This document shows positions 43,114 through 53,397 of a stretch of 64,000 bases of DNA, piece by piece. The DNA lies in NCBI GenBank assembly GCA_022570795.1, contig JAKUDP010000008.1, positions 1,922,001 to 1,986,000 on the forward strand, given 5' to 3'. Every line of letters starts with the position of its first letter. The stretch's first letter is position 1. A program made the position numbers and the translations under genes. Source of the stretch: Sphaerulina vaccinii. Taxonomy: Eukaryota > Ascomycota > Dothideomycetes > Mycosphaerellales > Mycosphaerellaceae. The notes under the pieces are model-generated. The model made no database searches and was not told the origin of the DNA. It saw only the letters and a program-made list of their open reading frames with translations.

Positions 43114-43598
43114 GGAGCGATGGCAGGTTCAGTCGGGTGTTGGACTGTATCGTGACTTGAGTTCTGTAAGTACATGTAATGCAACTCTGTTCCAAGTCAC
43201 GCCTACTCCTTTTCTTATAGGCAGTTCTTGTTGCGCCCATTCTCAAGCTCAAACTTTCGCAGTACTTTGGCGCTGAAACGCGTGATGTTTGATCGCACGC
43301 TGGTAGGCAACTCTCAAGACTGCATCCTGGTCATAAGTTTGAGCTTGGCATTCCACGATCGTGAACTTCACCTATTGCAAGTTCAGGAGTGCAATGACAT
43401 AGACTTCATCGCAATTAGCGATTCAAAAGTCAGACACGAAGTATGCAAAGCATGAAAGGAGCTGATAGATAGCCATGGACACGATCGCCTCCCGAAGTCT
43501 TCCAACTTCTCTATCGATTTTGCTTCGACCAGCTTCAGCAAACTACAAGCCCACAGAAGCTCATAATCACTAATCGCGACATCTCACGACTACGAAAG
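43114..43598. other. Intergenic region, no gene recognised
   Basis: 3' flank of the alcohol oxidase gene and upstream region of the small secreted protein gene. Confidence 0.35.
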
Positions 43599-43880
43599 AT
43601 GCGGCTCTCCATCCTCACTTGTGCCCTGCTCAGCACACTAGCATCCTGCTGTCCAAACGTCGAAGCTCAAAGGGAGAACTCAACATATCCAATCGCACCA
43701 GGAGCAACATCAAATCAGACCACGACCAACAGCAGTACCAGCTCAACAACGACTACTTCGACATCATCGGCGACTAGTGCGGCTGGGACACATCTTTCGA
43801 ACGCGTTTACCGGATCTGGTTCGAGAAAAACTGTAGGACCCGTGATGGCACTTGGGATTGTGGCTTGGGTTGTGCTATGA
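43599..43880 (+). CDS. Small Ser/Thr-rich GPI-anchor-type cell-surface protein
   Basis: Single exon, 93 aa. A signal peptide (MRLSILTCALLSTLASC) is followed by a mature part dominated by Thr and Ser (from about residue 37 to 62), expected to be heavily O-glycosylated. A small-residue region (FTGSGSRKT) precedes the hydrophobic C-terminus VGPVMALGIVAWVVL, the layout of a GPI-attachment signal. No catalytic domain. It is a plausible cell-wall mannoprotein; the function is unknown. Confidence 0.7.
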   Translation: MRLSILTCALLSTLASCCPNVEAQRENSTYPIAPGATSNQTTTNSSTSSTTTTSTSSATSAAGTHLSNAFTGSGSRKTVGPVMALGIVAWVVL

Positions 43881-44219
43881 TGTCTTGGTCAGGTGTGAGT
43901 GGGCAGGCAGGATCTTTATAGCAGTGGTCGGGACAGGACAGATGGAGGGCAGTAGCAGTAACTGAGATTTATTGTGTCTCGCATAATCGAAGGAGAGAAG
44001 TGGGCTGAAGGAAGGGTTGGCGAGGAATGGGGATTGTGGTTTGGAGACTTTGGACTGTGATAGGTATACCCAATTGTACGTTGCCTTCAAGATTCTGTGT
44101 TCATGAATGAGTTCATTGACTTTGATTGTTCACATTGCGATCTATCTATGCCACTTTTACAAAGGATAACTCCAACTCCATTTCCAGTTCCATCAGAGCT
44201 TTACACTCCCGGCATCTAA
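43881..44219. other. Convergent intergenic spacer
   Basis: Between the stops of the GPI-type protein and the apple-like protein genes; nothing recognised. Confidence 0.35.
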
Positions 44220-45323
44220 TTAAGCCTTGCCCCAGTTCACATCATAGGTAAGATCAGTATCAATGTACAGACCGATCCAGCTGCAATCGCTTGGCTTGTT
44301 CTGCGGCAGTCCAAAGTACAACAGACCACTGATAGACTGCTTCCTGTTTGGGCAGACACCAGCATACTGCCATCCAGACTTGCTCTGGCAGCTGATCAAG
44401 TTGTCTCCAGAGCAGTAGATGTAATCAGTCCCAGCCTTTCCAGGAATAGCACGGTATTGCAAGAAGTCCCAAGTACCTCTGGTGTTGGGGGCAACGCCGG
44501 CCATGCCAGTTGCGTAGCTGATCTGCATAAGCTCGCCGTTGGCACCGAATTGGAAGATGGAAGATTGTTGCTTGTACACGGCTGGGTTGAGAGCTACGGC
44601 AGCACCCTCACCTGGAGAGACTGAAAGCCAGCGCTTGTCCATTGTGGTATTGGAGCCGTCTGTCTTGATGCGGAAACCTCGCTGAGTTGGAAGTCCAACG
44701 TAGCCGTTTGAGCCTGCGATGGCGACTTCGAAGTTTCCGCGGAATTAGCCTGAGTTGACGTTGTTTGCAGTCGAGATGGCGGAACCCCACCAGACACACT
44801 TGATGTTGGTGACTGAAGGTGGGTTCAAGTAGGAAGAGTCGTTAGGGTCAACAGATGGGTCACGTTCGAAGTAGACGTTGAAGGAGGTGCAGCCAGTGAT
44901 GGCGTTGCACTTGGTTGCACAGGTCTGAACGTCGTAGGTGTCCATGAGAGTGAATCCAAGGTACTTGTCTGCGTTAGGAGAAGCGCCAGTGTTGCTGAAG
45001 ACAGACTTGAATCCAATTGGGACCTTTGCGGCATTGGCTGCGGAGGAGTAGTATGTGTCTGCACGGAAGGTGGCAGCATCATCTGGACTGGACTTGTGGG
45101 CAATGCCAGATGGTTGTGGGTAGCATGTGGCATCAGCGCGCTTGGCTCGGGCAGCTGCGGTTGCAGCTGGAGCGAGTGTGGTTGCTGTGACCAGAGGAGC
45201 GCTTGGAGCTGTTTGATAGACGACTGGAGGTCCTGCGAATGTGGTTGCTGCACTGCCTTGAGGAGCGGCAATAGCAAAGGATGCCAGACCAAGGATGGCT
45301 GCTGCGGTAGCTGGAGAAATCAT
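44220..45323 (-). pseudogene. Secreted apple/PAN-like fungal protein gene with in-frame TAA
   Basis: Reading from ATG 45323, the frame gives a signal peptide (MISPATAAAILGLASFAIAAP), a propeptide ending in a Kex2-type KR site (ARAKR|ADATC), and an apple/PAN-like cysteine segment (DTYDVQTCATKCNAITGC followed by SFNVYF). At codon 193 a TAA (44747-44745) interrupts it. The same frame continues directly with FRGNFEVAIAGSNGYVGLP and conserved-looking sequence rich in Trp, Cys and Gly (SGWQYAGVCPNRKQ, CSWIGLYIDTDL) to a stop at 44220. Full length without the stop would be 367 residues. A single C-to-T change from CAA would produce the TAA, a CpA-to-TpA change of the kind made by RIP. No GT...AG intron removes it in frame. 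It could be a recent pseudogene, a readthrough gene or a sequence error. Confidence 0.75.
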
Positions 45324-46100
45324 GATGATGATCGATGTGCTTGATGCTGAAGCAAGTAATGAGTGTGCTGGAAGTGAATTGATGCCTCCTTCATTGCTGG
45401 TGGAAGTGCTTGGTATATATGTCAATGCGATATGCGTCCAGATCGAGTTCTAATGCCTGGAAACGCCGATAGTAGATCGAGAAATGCCAATGCACACGAG
45501 CGACTAACATCTCCTGCGCACTGAGATGTCTAATGGCAAGCCTCATCGTATTCTTAGAAGTGGTAGACTTGAAGCGGTGCTGGCAGGGACTCAGATCGGT
45601 ATGTGTTCTAGCAATAGCACCCACTTTCGAGGTGCGATCTGGTTCGGTGCGTGTGCCTCTACCGAGTGGCCAGTCATTGCAATGCCGACCTGATGCTGAT
45701 CCATGGTCATACTGAGGCTCCGAAGCCTTTGTCCCACGAGTTCGGAACTGCCTGATGGTAGTGTACGGAATCTAGAAGACTAGTGAGAATTCCAGTCGGG
45801 ACCCTTAGCGAATTTGCTAGCGTGAAGAAGCATAGGTCTGGGCACGATCCGGGCTCGACGCAAGAGTTCCATACCGTTTGAGCGACCACAATGCTTCACA
45901 ATTTGCTTGGACGCAGTCCACGAAGTGTACGAAGAGGTTGCATCAGTCATTCAGCAAGGATTGTTTGTACTTTCTCGAGATTTCCAATCTCTTGGCTGCA
46001 CCGGCGCCGAATGTCTTACATTTGTGTGATAGCTTTAGGCTCGAACACGTTTGCGCCCCTAGATGCAAGTCCCGAATCGGTCAGCCACGTGCCCGCGATA

Positions 46101-46129
46101 GGCATCCCCTCTACCGCTGTGGTGCTCGG
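46101..46129. repeat. Inverted repeat, left arm (29 bp)
   Basis: Reverse-complementary to 46333-46362 with one mismatch and one extra base in the right arm. The arm begins GGCATCCCCTCTACCGCT. About 203 bp lie between the arms. Confidence 0.85.
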
Positions 46130-46332
46130 ACAGAGCTTCCGGTCCGTGCGCAGGTATATTGCAACAGCGACGGCGAGATGCTTTCCTGGCCACGTCCCGA
46201 CTAGAAACATTGCGCGGTGTGTAGAGACCTGTCCGGAATATCCTGTCTTCTACTTTATAGCAACGAAATCGATCATTCTAACCTAGAGAACATAAGTGTC
46301 AGTATTAGGGCTCAGTTTGTGCGAGCACCATA

Positions 46333-46362
46333 CCGAGCACCAAAGCGGTAGAGGGGATGGCC
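46333..46362. repeat. Inverted repeat, right arm (30 bp)
   Basis: Right arm of the inverted repeat. No target-site duplication is evident outside the arms, so it is not clearly the end of a transposon. Confidence 0.85.
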
Positions 46363-46740
46363 TCATGCAAAACTTCTTTATCTCCACCTCCTCGTGTTCA
46401 TGCGAATATCCACGCCTTCCAGACCCTCCGAAATGGTTTCTGCTGACTGCACGGCATGAATTGTTGCGCGAATCGGCGTTTGAAGGTCTCGCATTGAGAA
46501 TGAATGCGCCCTATACTCGCGGGTGTGCGGATGCTTAGATGCGTCTCCTCTTCACAATTACCTGCACTTAATGGCCAGGAGAACAGATCGTCAGGAGACT
46601 GGCAATCACGTGTCGAGTGTGTCGTCTTCACGTGGCTTTGAATGGCTCGCTCTGATACACGAAGGGCGGCCGTTCCTGCTACAAAAGCGCACTCAGTGGC
46701 ATAGTGTGTTGCCTCCCAGCCATCAAATCCAGTCAATGCA

Positions 46741-48893
46741 TCATATTGACCATACCAACTTAATGTGCTTCCAGTTATCTTTATCTAAGAAATAAGTGAT
46801 CAGAGCATACGCGTCGTCCCGCAAATAGTAGCGTCGTTGCGAGTCTGACAATGCTACTCTCTCATAGAAATCCGTGCCGTCGCGTTGCCGTATGAGCATG
46901 AGCACATGCTTATCAAACAGAACAAAGTTAAAAGTATCGTGTGCCGACACCTCTTCACTGTAAACCATTTCTATAATGGTGATCGGCTCGGTCTTTTCCA
47001 GCAGTGAAAGAGTGAAGCTCCGTGGTCCAGTCCTGTATGAATAGGGAGTTCTCATGACCGTCATTGTGCAACGCAACAGCGGCCTCCACATGTGCAGCAC
47101 GATAGCTCGGGCTGGATCTGTCTTGCATGGCTGGACATCAAATGGCCATCGAGTAATGCCTTGGTATGGCATATACTGTCTTTCGATTGGACTGAGCTTC
47201 ACATTCGTAGCGTCGAGCCGCTCGCTAGCATAGTCTCTCATGAGGTCGAACATAGAACGGCTATATACCACAAGCCGACCCAGCTCCAGCTCGGCAATGC
47301 CTGCGTAAGCCGTGTATTGGTCTTGATTCGTGTTGTATGGCCAACTGGTCGCCAGAACAATGCAGGGTAGAAGTCCTGGTTAGGCGGAAGTCCCCAGCAT
47401 GCCGCTTCGGGTGGGTCACCTTTGTGCTTTACTTCCTTCATCAGGAGCGCAGTCAAGATGCCCTGGAATGCGTCGAGCCTGTCGCCGGCATAGGTCAATG
47501 CTCTCGAGCTATAATCCTCCACGATTCTTTCATAAGCAGTCGAATCAGGATAAAGTGGGCGTTCACGGGTTGCAAGCAGGACATGCGCTGATCTCCTTTT
47601 GCTATACCTTAGTCTCCGTGGTGATGCTACACGGTCCGCGGAGATGGGCTGTGGTGGAGTACGCTGTAGATGGTAAGACTCTCGCTCTTCCAAAGAGTGA
47701 CAGGTGAACAAAACCTCGTCGTTGGTGAAGAAGAAGCAGCGTGCACCAAGCATATGTTCTTGAAATGTCCATCCGCGTGTTTTCCACGTTTTCTGGGCCA
47801 GAATAGAACCAAGACTCGGTCTAGAAGCCATAAGATGCATCTGATGACCATGCTGGGCCATCACGCACGGATGTTCTGGATATCTTGGGTCAGGCCTGAT
47901 TCTTCTCAGCCCGGCCTCTGCATCATTGCCGTCTGCTGCGACTATGGTGAAATGTGCGGAGCTGTAGATTGCACCCATATTGGATATGATGATATCTTTG
48001 TCCTGATGCGCATTTTGGTCGATGCAGACACAATCTACCCATAAGTACTCCAGATCTAGTTCGTTAACAAGCCGAATGGCATCGCGTATAGTCCGAGACG
48101 TTCTCGCCAGATCAAGATAAGCGAAGACTTCGTTACTGGTTGATGTAGAAACAAAGTGTGCCGTATCAATGCCGTTTCTACCCCAGACGTACGAGAGCGC
48201 TACGTACGGCATCGGTGCACGTAACTCAATGACTTCGCCCGTGGCGACCCGAATAACACGAAGTCGGCCTCGAGCTACCAAGTCTTCGAGAGGATGGGTG
48301 TCTCCAGTGCGAAGCTTCTCCACGGTTGCATGGCTTGTCTGTAGCCAATGTTGCATAAGTGCAGGCTTAATGAACGGTTCAAGCGGCCTTCGAACCATGA
48401 AGTGGGATGCAGTGGCGTGTGTTAAATCCGGCTGTGTACCTAAGAGGTCGAGACTGGCCACTGGGACACGCTTGCCGTGTTTCCTTGATCGGAGGAAGAC
48501 CTCAAGACGACAAGTTCGCGCGATGCCAGCCTGGCGTAGCAGTGCCGAAGCAGGTATCAATTGAGACCTGATGCCCTATGTGGACTCTTTACTGTGTGAA
48601 CAGAGTGCAGCAGCTTCGAAAAGGTGCCTTGCATATCGACAGAATGAACAAGTCTGACACTGTACTAGATGCTCCACGCTGCCCATTTCCCGGCGTCGTT
48701 GATCAAACTTTTTGGCCGCGCCGTAGTACCTGGGCCAGTTGCGACCAGTTCGCTCTGCATAGCGAAAGTAGTCCCGAAAGTCCACCTTCTGACAAATCTC
48801 ACATAGCTGTGCGGCATCGGGCCAGAGATCTTCATCGTCGGGCTTATCGACCGAGTGCACGCTTGATGAGCAATTCGAAAGCTCCCAGTCCAT
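46741..48893 (-). pseudogene. HET-domain (heterokaryon incompatibility) gene with in-frame TAG and a frameshift
   Basis: A recognisable HET protein begins at ATG 48893 with the usual N-terminal block LCEICQKVDFRDYFRY and CQTCSFCRYARHLFEAA. A TAG at 48578-48576 follows, and the same frame continues after it (LIPASALLRQAGIARTC) into the HET core: MPYVALSYVWGRNG, LEYLWVDCVCIDQN and TRGWTFQEHMLGARCFF, then LPSWSWVGL. Near 47271 the frame changes by one base: one frame stops at 47238, while the shifted frame continues with VVYSRSMFDLMRDYASERL for another 170 codons to 46741. No intron of credible length repairs either break. HET genes control nonself recognition in filamentous fungi and are often pseudogenised. 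Total span about 2.1 kb. Confidence 0.82.
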
Positions 48894-49155
48894 ATCGCAG
48901 AGTTCCAGTACTGTTGCGATGCTGGAAGGAGGTCCTGAACTGCAGTGAAGAGCGACAACAGCGCGTTATAGGCGCGAGGCGCCGGGGTGCGTTTCAGCCA
49001 TCTACACAGCCCGTGTAACCAAGAGCCGCCAACAGAAATGAGGCCGAAGGGCGGCTTGAAGGTATGCAGCATTCATAAAGTGGTCTGCCATAAGTATATC
49101 TATACAATCCCGTAGCTTCCCGAAACAGCATCGAGGCAAGAGAGGCAAGAGCGAC

Positions 49156-50966
49156 CTACGCCTTGAACCTGCCTTCAAATCCAGCTCTAGGCTTCTTCTT
49201 GCCTCCACCAGGCTTCCCACCCTTCTTCTTCCCACCTTTCGAGCCTTTCTCTTCTCTTCGTTTCGCCAGGTTCGTTTCGCGCTTCTTTTGCTTGAGCTCT
49301 TTGCCCTTCACAACAGCTTCCTTGCGCTCCGTCCATTCTGTCTCAGACTTGCCCTTGGCTTTCTCTTTACGCTTCAAAGCTTTCTTTAACAGACTTGTAT
49401 CATCTCTTATTCTTTCACCATGCGCTCGCTTCTTTGCATTCAACCACATATCTTTCTCTGCGATATCCGCTTTCTTGGCTGGATCAAGACCAGCGAGTCT
49501 GGCTTCCTTCTTTTGTGCGGCCAAGAGTGCTGTCTTGGGATCTTGAGGTCCCTTCTTCTTGACAGCGTCTTTCAATGTGCTGAGTCCAGCATCTGCTGAT
49601 GTGCCATCTTCGAACGCTAGTCTCGAGAAAGCGAAGCTGTTCTCTGCCGGTGATCGAGGTCTGGGACTATTCCGCCCACTGAAAATATCAGCTGCAGGAC
49701 TCCCAGAGCCACGCAGTTGTTCATCGCGCTTTCGTGCCTCTTCTTCCTTGGCCTTTTGTCGCAGCTCTTTCTTATGTGCTTTTCTGCGCTCCTCCTTTTG
49801 TCGTCGCTGATCGAGAAGCTCTTGTCGAGATGTGGCAGGCTTTCCATCGACACCATCAGCCTTTCGCTTGGCTCTCATTTCTTCAATACGCTTTCGCAGC
49901 CGTTCTTGTAGCTCGGCCTGGTCTACATTCGGGAGTCGGATCTTCGGCGATGATGTGCCAGATGGAATGTCGGCATGTGCTGTGGAAGGGTCGAATGCAG
50001 GTAGTGTGATTTGTGTAGGCGCTTCCGTCTTGAGCTCGAGCGCAGGTTTCGCCTTCGTCGTGGACTTTACTTGAGTTGTGGAGGACTTTTGCTTTGGCAC
50101 AGGCTTTTCAGTCTCGTCGGCCGTGGGTGGCGGGTCGATAGAGGAGGATGAGGAGGCTTCAGAAACATTAGTCGCAACGTCAAAAGCCGGGCTGTTGACA
50201 TTCGGACTTGTGGGTGCTGATGATGCTTCTTCGTCTTCATCGCCGTCGACTTCCTCCACGTCGTTATCCTGCTCCTCGTCTTCGTTGTCGGAGCCGGCGA
50301 GTCCAGAGAAGTCTACATCGGCCAGGTCGGCGGTATCGATCTCTACCGCGTCGTCCTCGTCATCATCCTCATCGTCTTCGTCGTCCTCGGCGCCGCCGTT
50401 TGTCAGTTCCTTCTCGGCTTGAGCTTCCGCTGATTTTTGCTTTAGTTTGGCGTCCTTCTTTGCTTGTGCTTTCCGTGCCATTGCATCAATCTTCGCCTTC
50501 TTCTCATGTCGCTTCGCCTTGCGCTTCTCAGCAATCTGCTTCCGCCTCACTTCGGGGTCTATCTCGTCCTTTTTCTGGCGCTTGTTGCTCGTCTCTGCCT
50601 CGACCTCCTTCTCTGCTTCATTCTCCTCCTCGTCTATCCCGAGCTCTCGCTTTCGCTTCTTTTCGCGCTCCTTCATGACGTCCAAAGCAGTTTTCTGGTT
50701 CGCAGGATCCAGTTTCGCCTTCTTTGCGGCTCGCTTTTCCTCTTTTGTTTGCTTCCTGCGGTTCCATTGTTTGTCTGGGTCCAGTCCGTCTTCAATCTGC
50801 GCTCCATAGTAGTCGCGGGCGGGCGTGAGTGCGAGCAGCGACTCGAAGGCTTTATTGTGGCTCTGGAGGCGTTCCTGTTGGATATATTAGATCGACTCTT
50901 CTCTGCACTCGAGGAGAGTGATCTTACCTCCAGCCCATCTAGTACATCCTTCTGTTCTTCTGCCAT
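49156..50966 (-). CDS. RRP14: SURF6/Rrp14 family ribosome biogenesis protein
   Basis: Nucleolar protein needed for early pre-60S and pre-40S assembly; it binds nucleic acid through a very basic SURF6 domain. Exons 50966-50928 (MAEEQKDVLDGLE) and 50874-49156, with a 53-nt intron; product 585 aa. The N-terminal part includes the RRP14-type block RLQSHNKAFESLLALTPARD-like sequence and YYGAQIEDGLDPDKQW. An acidic Asp/Glu-rich region is followed by the SURF6 domain: VDQAELQERLRKRIEEMRAK, FAFSRLAFEDG, KDMWLNAKKRAHGERIRDD and KRKEKAKGKSETEWTERKEA. It ends in a Lys/Gly-rich tail. Confidence 0.9.
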
Positions 50967-51618
50967 TGTGGTATATCGCTAGAATGATGATGAGTGACTG
51001 CGCACACTAGACACACTTTGTCGTCGTCGGGCGAATGTTGCGTGCACACCGACCATGGAACTTTTCAATTTTGGAGTCTAAGCGATTTGATCGAGCCCCA
51101 CTGATCTAACCCGATCGAGATCTCGGATGTCGGCAGCACGAACGATAGCCATGCCAACGGTTTAACCAAACATTTCAACCATCTTTACGATGTCCATCAA
51201 CAGCTTCAAATGTCCTCGGGTCTGTACTAGCATATTGCAGATCTGATGGACGCGTGGGATGATCAATTGTGATGCCTGCTGCTCGCTGGCGACGCATGCT
51301 GTCCGACTCTTGCTCAGCCACAACACGACCACCTCATTCGTCGTAATCCTTGCGATTCGTTCATGAAGTTTGCTGTGTACCATTCGTACGACCACTTTCT
51401 GTTGTACATATTGAACATTGCCATTGTTCTCCGAATCCTGGATTGATCTGATCTGTTCTGCTGCTGTCACTCACGACCATGGTACGATGACAATCTGGAG
51501 AGAGACTGCCTCGAATATTTTGGTCGTAAGCGACTGCCTAGCGAACCGGAATCCCAAGAACTGCCTTCTATCTCTTCCAGGCTACGTATAACGGCGGAAC
51601 TGTCATACGACAACCAGC
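50967..51618. other. Divergent intergenic region
   Basis: Upstream of both RRP14 and the proline-rich protein gene; no further feature recognised. Confidence 0.35.
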
Positions 51619-53196
51619 ATGACATACGATATGGAGACTACTACCATTGTAGAAGCTACATCTCTCTCCGCAATCACAGATATTGCAGCAAATCCGCCAC
51701 AACATGCAGGCATACCACAAGACATACCACGGCTACCGCTAGTACTATATATCGCACGAGTACCAGGAAGTCGGGACGTCTTTGTCACACCAATGAAGCC
51801 ACGCGACAAGGTCGTCACAGCAGAGGATGTGTCAAGCTCGCTCTACTATATCCATGTCAACTCGCCGGAAGACTACGAGGAAGCTCCAGTGCGACCGTCC
51901 TCGGTCAATACAGATGCATCATACTTATTGCCTGTGCCAGAGGAAGGACCTCGACGGAAGCCAGTACTGCCTAGAAGACCGACAGCGCCACCAAGTCCAC
52001 CATATCCACTGGACGATGGCGCACCTCAAGTACATCCGAGAACGCCCAGTCCGCCCAAACATGGTCGTTTGGCACGGAAGCCAGTTGGTGGTAACAGAAG
52101 AAGCAACGACTACGGCACTCTGCTCAGCCCAGGTCTACCAGTGCTACAGCGACGACCACTGCCTTCGCCACCTGCAGACGAGCAGCCATATGAGCCATCT
52201 CTGCATGCTTACAACAAGCATCTTCTTCGACGAGCTGAGTCCAGCGATGAGAACAACCCATATACGATGCCCATCTCTGAATCGGCGCCACCACCCATCG
52301 ATCCGGCGGACATGCCACAGCCAGGATCTTTGACTCTCATACGCCGTGATCCTGCTTCGAGCGAACAGTGGAATGTTGCCTTCATTCATGATCCGCCGCT
52401 TGATGAGGTCTCTTCTGCTGTGCTGCGTAACCCGAGTGCAGCACAAAGGACGAAACGCAGTGGCGCGCCACTATTTCTCGACATCTCGAATCCTGCATAT
52501 GCACAATTCCTCAAAGATGAGCAGCGACCAGGATCCCGTGTTAGCCAAGACACTGCGAGCTCGGGCAACAGTGATGCACCAGAAGGTGTCTTCCGGAGAC
52601 GTCTGTACATGCCTGGCTCGAAATATAGTGCGCACGAGTACAGTCAGCACAGCAGATTCGGCTCAGTAAGCTCTTTCGACGAAGGAACGTCTTCCTCTCG
52701 ATGGCGGTCCTCAATGGATGTATCGAGCCAGTCATCATACTCAGATCGACGAAGCAAAGGCTACACATTCACAAGTCCCTGGAATGCTCGCTGCGAGTTC
52801 TCCACAGGCGTCTCAGGCAAGAGCTTGAAGTGTAAGCAACACTTACCGGCAACATATGGAGGTACTACTGCTGTGGAAGTGTCAGAGCTGCGATTCAACT
52901 TACCTACTGCGTCATCAAGGATCGCGAACATGCCGTTGAGCGAAAAGAGGTCCTCGTATCTTCCTGGCTTCCACAGAAGGCTACACTCCAGCAGTGATGA
53001 CAGCGGCAGTGTTGATTTCGTGTTCGATGAAGACGGCAAGCTAGATCTGACGCTCGGCCAGGAGAAAGCTGGAGGTGGATTTGGAGGTAAACAGGCAAAG
53101 CTGGGAAAGCTCATCATACAGCCTGAAGGCTTGGGAATGCTGGATCTGCTTGTTGCTGCGAATCTTGGATTGTGGTGGAGAGCTTGGGGACGTTAG
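51619..53196 (+). CDS. Proline-rich fungal protein of unknown function with conserved C-terminus
   Basis: Single exon, 525 aa, from ATG 51619 (a second Met four codons later is also possible). A short N-terminal domain (PRLPLVLYIARVPGSRDVFV, VTAEDVSSSLYYIHV) is followed by a long disordered Pro/Arg/Ser-rich region with PxxP-like motifs (RRKPVLPRRPTAPPSPPYP). The C-terminal third is more ordered: YTFTSPWNARCEFSTGVSG, LKCKQHLP, ELRFNLP, and the final LGKLIIQPEGLGMLDLLVAA and LGLWWRAWGR. That last segment resembles the ending of a family common in filamentous ascomycetes with no assigned biochemical role. No signal peptide. Confidence 0.75.
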   Translation: MTYDMETTTIVEATSLSAITDIAANPPQHAGIPQDIPRLPLVLYIARVPGSRDVFVTPMKPRDKVVTAEDVSSSLYYIHVNSPEDYEEAPVRPSSVNTDASYLLPVPEEGPRRKPVLPRRPTAPPSPPYPLDDGAPQVHPRTPSPPKHGRLARKPVGGNRRSNDYGTLLSPGLPVLQRRPLPSPPADEQPYEPSLHAYNKHLLRRAESSDENNPYTMPISESAPPPIDPADMPQPGSLTLIRRDPASSEQWNVAFIHDPPLDEVSSAVLRNPSAAQRTKRSGAPLFLDISNPAYAQFLKDEQRPGSRVSQDTASSGNSDAPEGVFRRRLYMPGSKYSAHEYSQHSRFGSVSSFDEGTSSSRWRSSMDVSSQSSYSDRRSKGYTFTSPWNARCEFSTGVSGKSLKCKQHLPATYGGTTAVEVSELRFNLPTASSRIANMPLSEKRSSYLPGFHRRLHSSSDDSGSVDFVFDEDGKLDLTLGQEKAGGGFGGKQAKLGKLIIQPEGLGMLDLLVAANLGLWWRAWGR

Positions 53197-53397
53197 AGTC
53201 ATGGAAAGACGCTGTGCTCGATCAGTACGAATATATATGATTTACAGAATATGATATACAGATAACCTCTCAACAGCTCTCCACCAGCCACACTACTCGA
53301 AGCACGCTCAACATGCTTACTGAATAGTACTCAGAGACAGAGATCTCGCATCACGTACGTCGATTATCCGTATCATGCACTTATGTGTACACTCCTC

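Larger units (their letters stand above)
45324..46740. other. Intergenic region of 1.4 kb with a long inverted repeat
   Basis: Lies between the apple-like and HET-domain gene remnants. No gene is supported. An imperfect inverted repeat with arms of about 30 bp (46101-46129 and 46333-46362) is listed separately. Confidence 0.45.

Noticed and set aside
44700..44760. Intron that would remove the TAA in the apple-like gene
   Set aside because: The only GT...AG spans nearby are 34 or 46 nt; the 46-nt one shifts the frame and both delete conserved residues.
48515..48600. Intron that would remove the HET gene TAG
   Set aside because: Possible GT...AG pairs are 17-62 nt; the longer ones put the downstream HET frame out of phase, while the frame is continuous if the stop is ignored.
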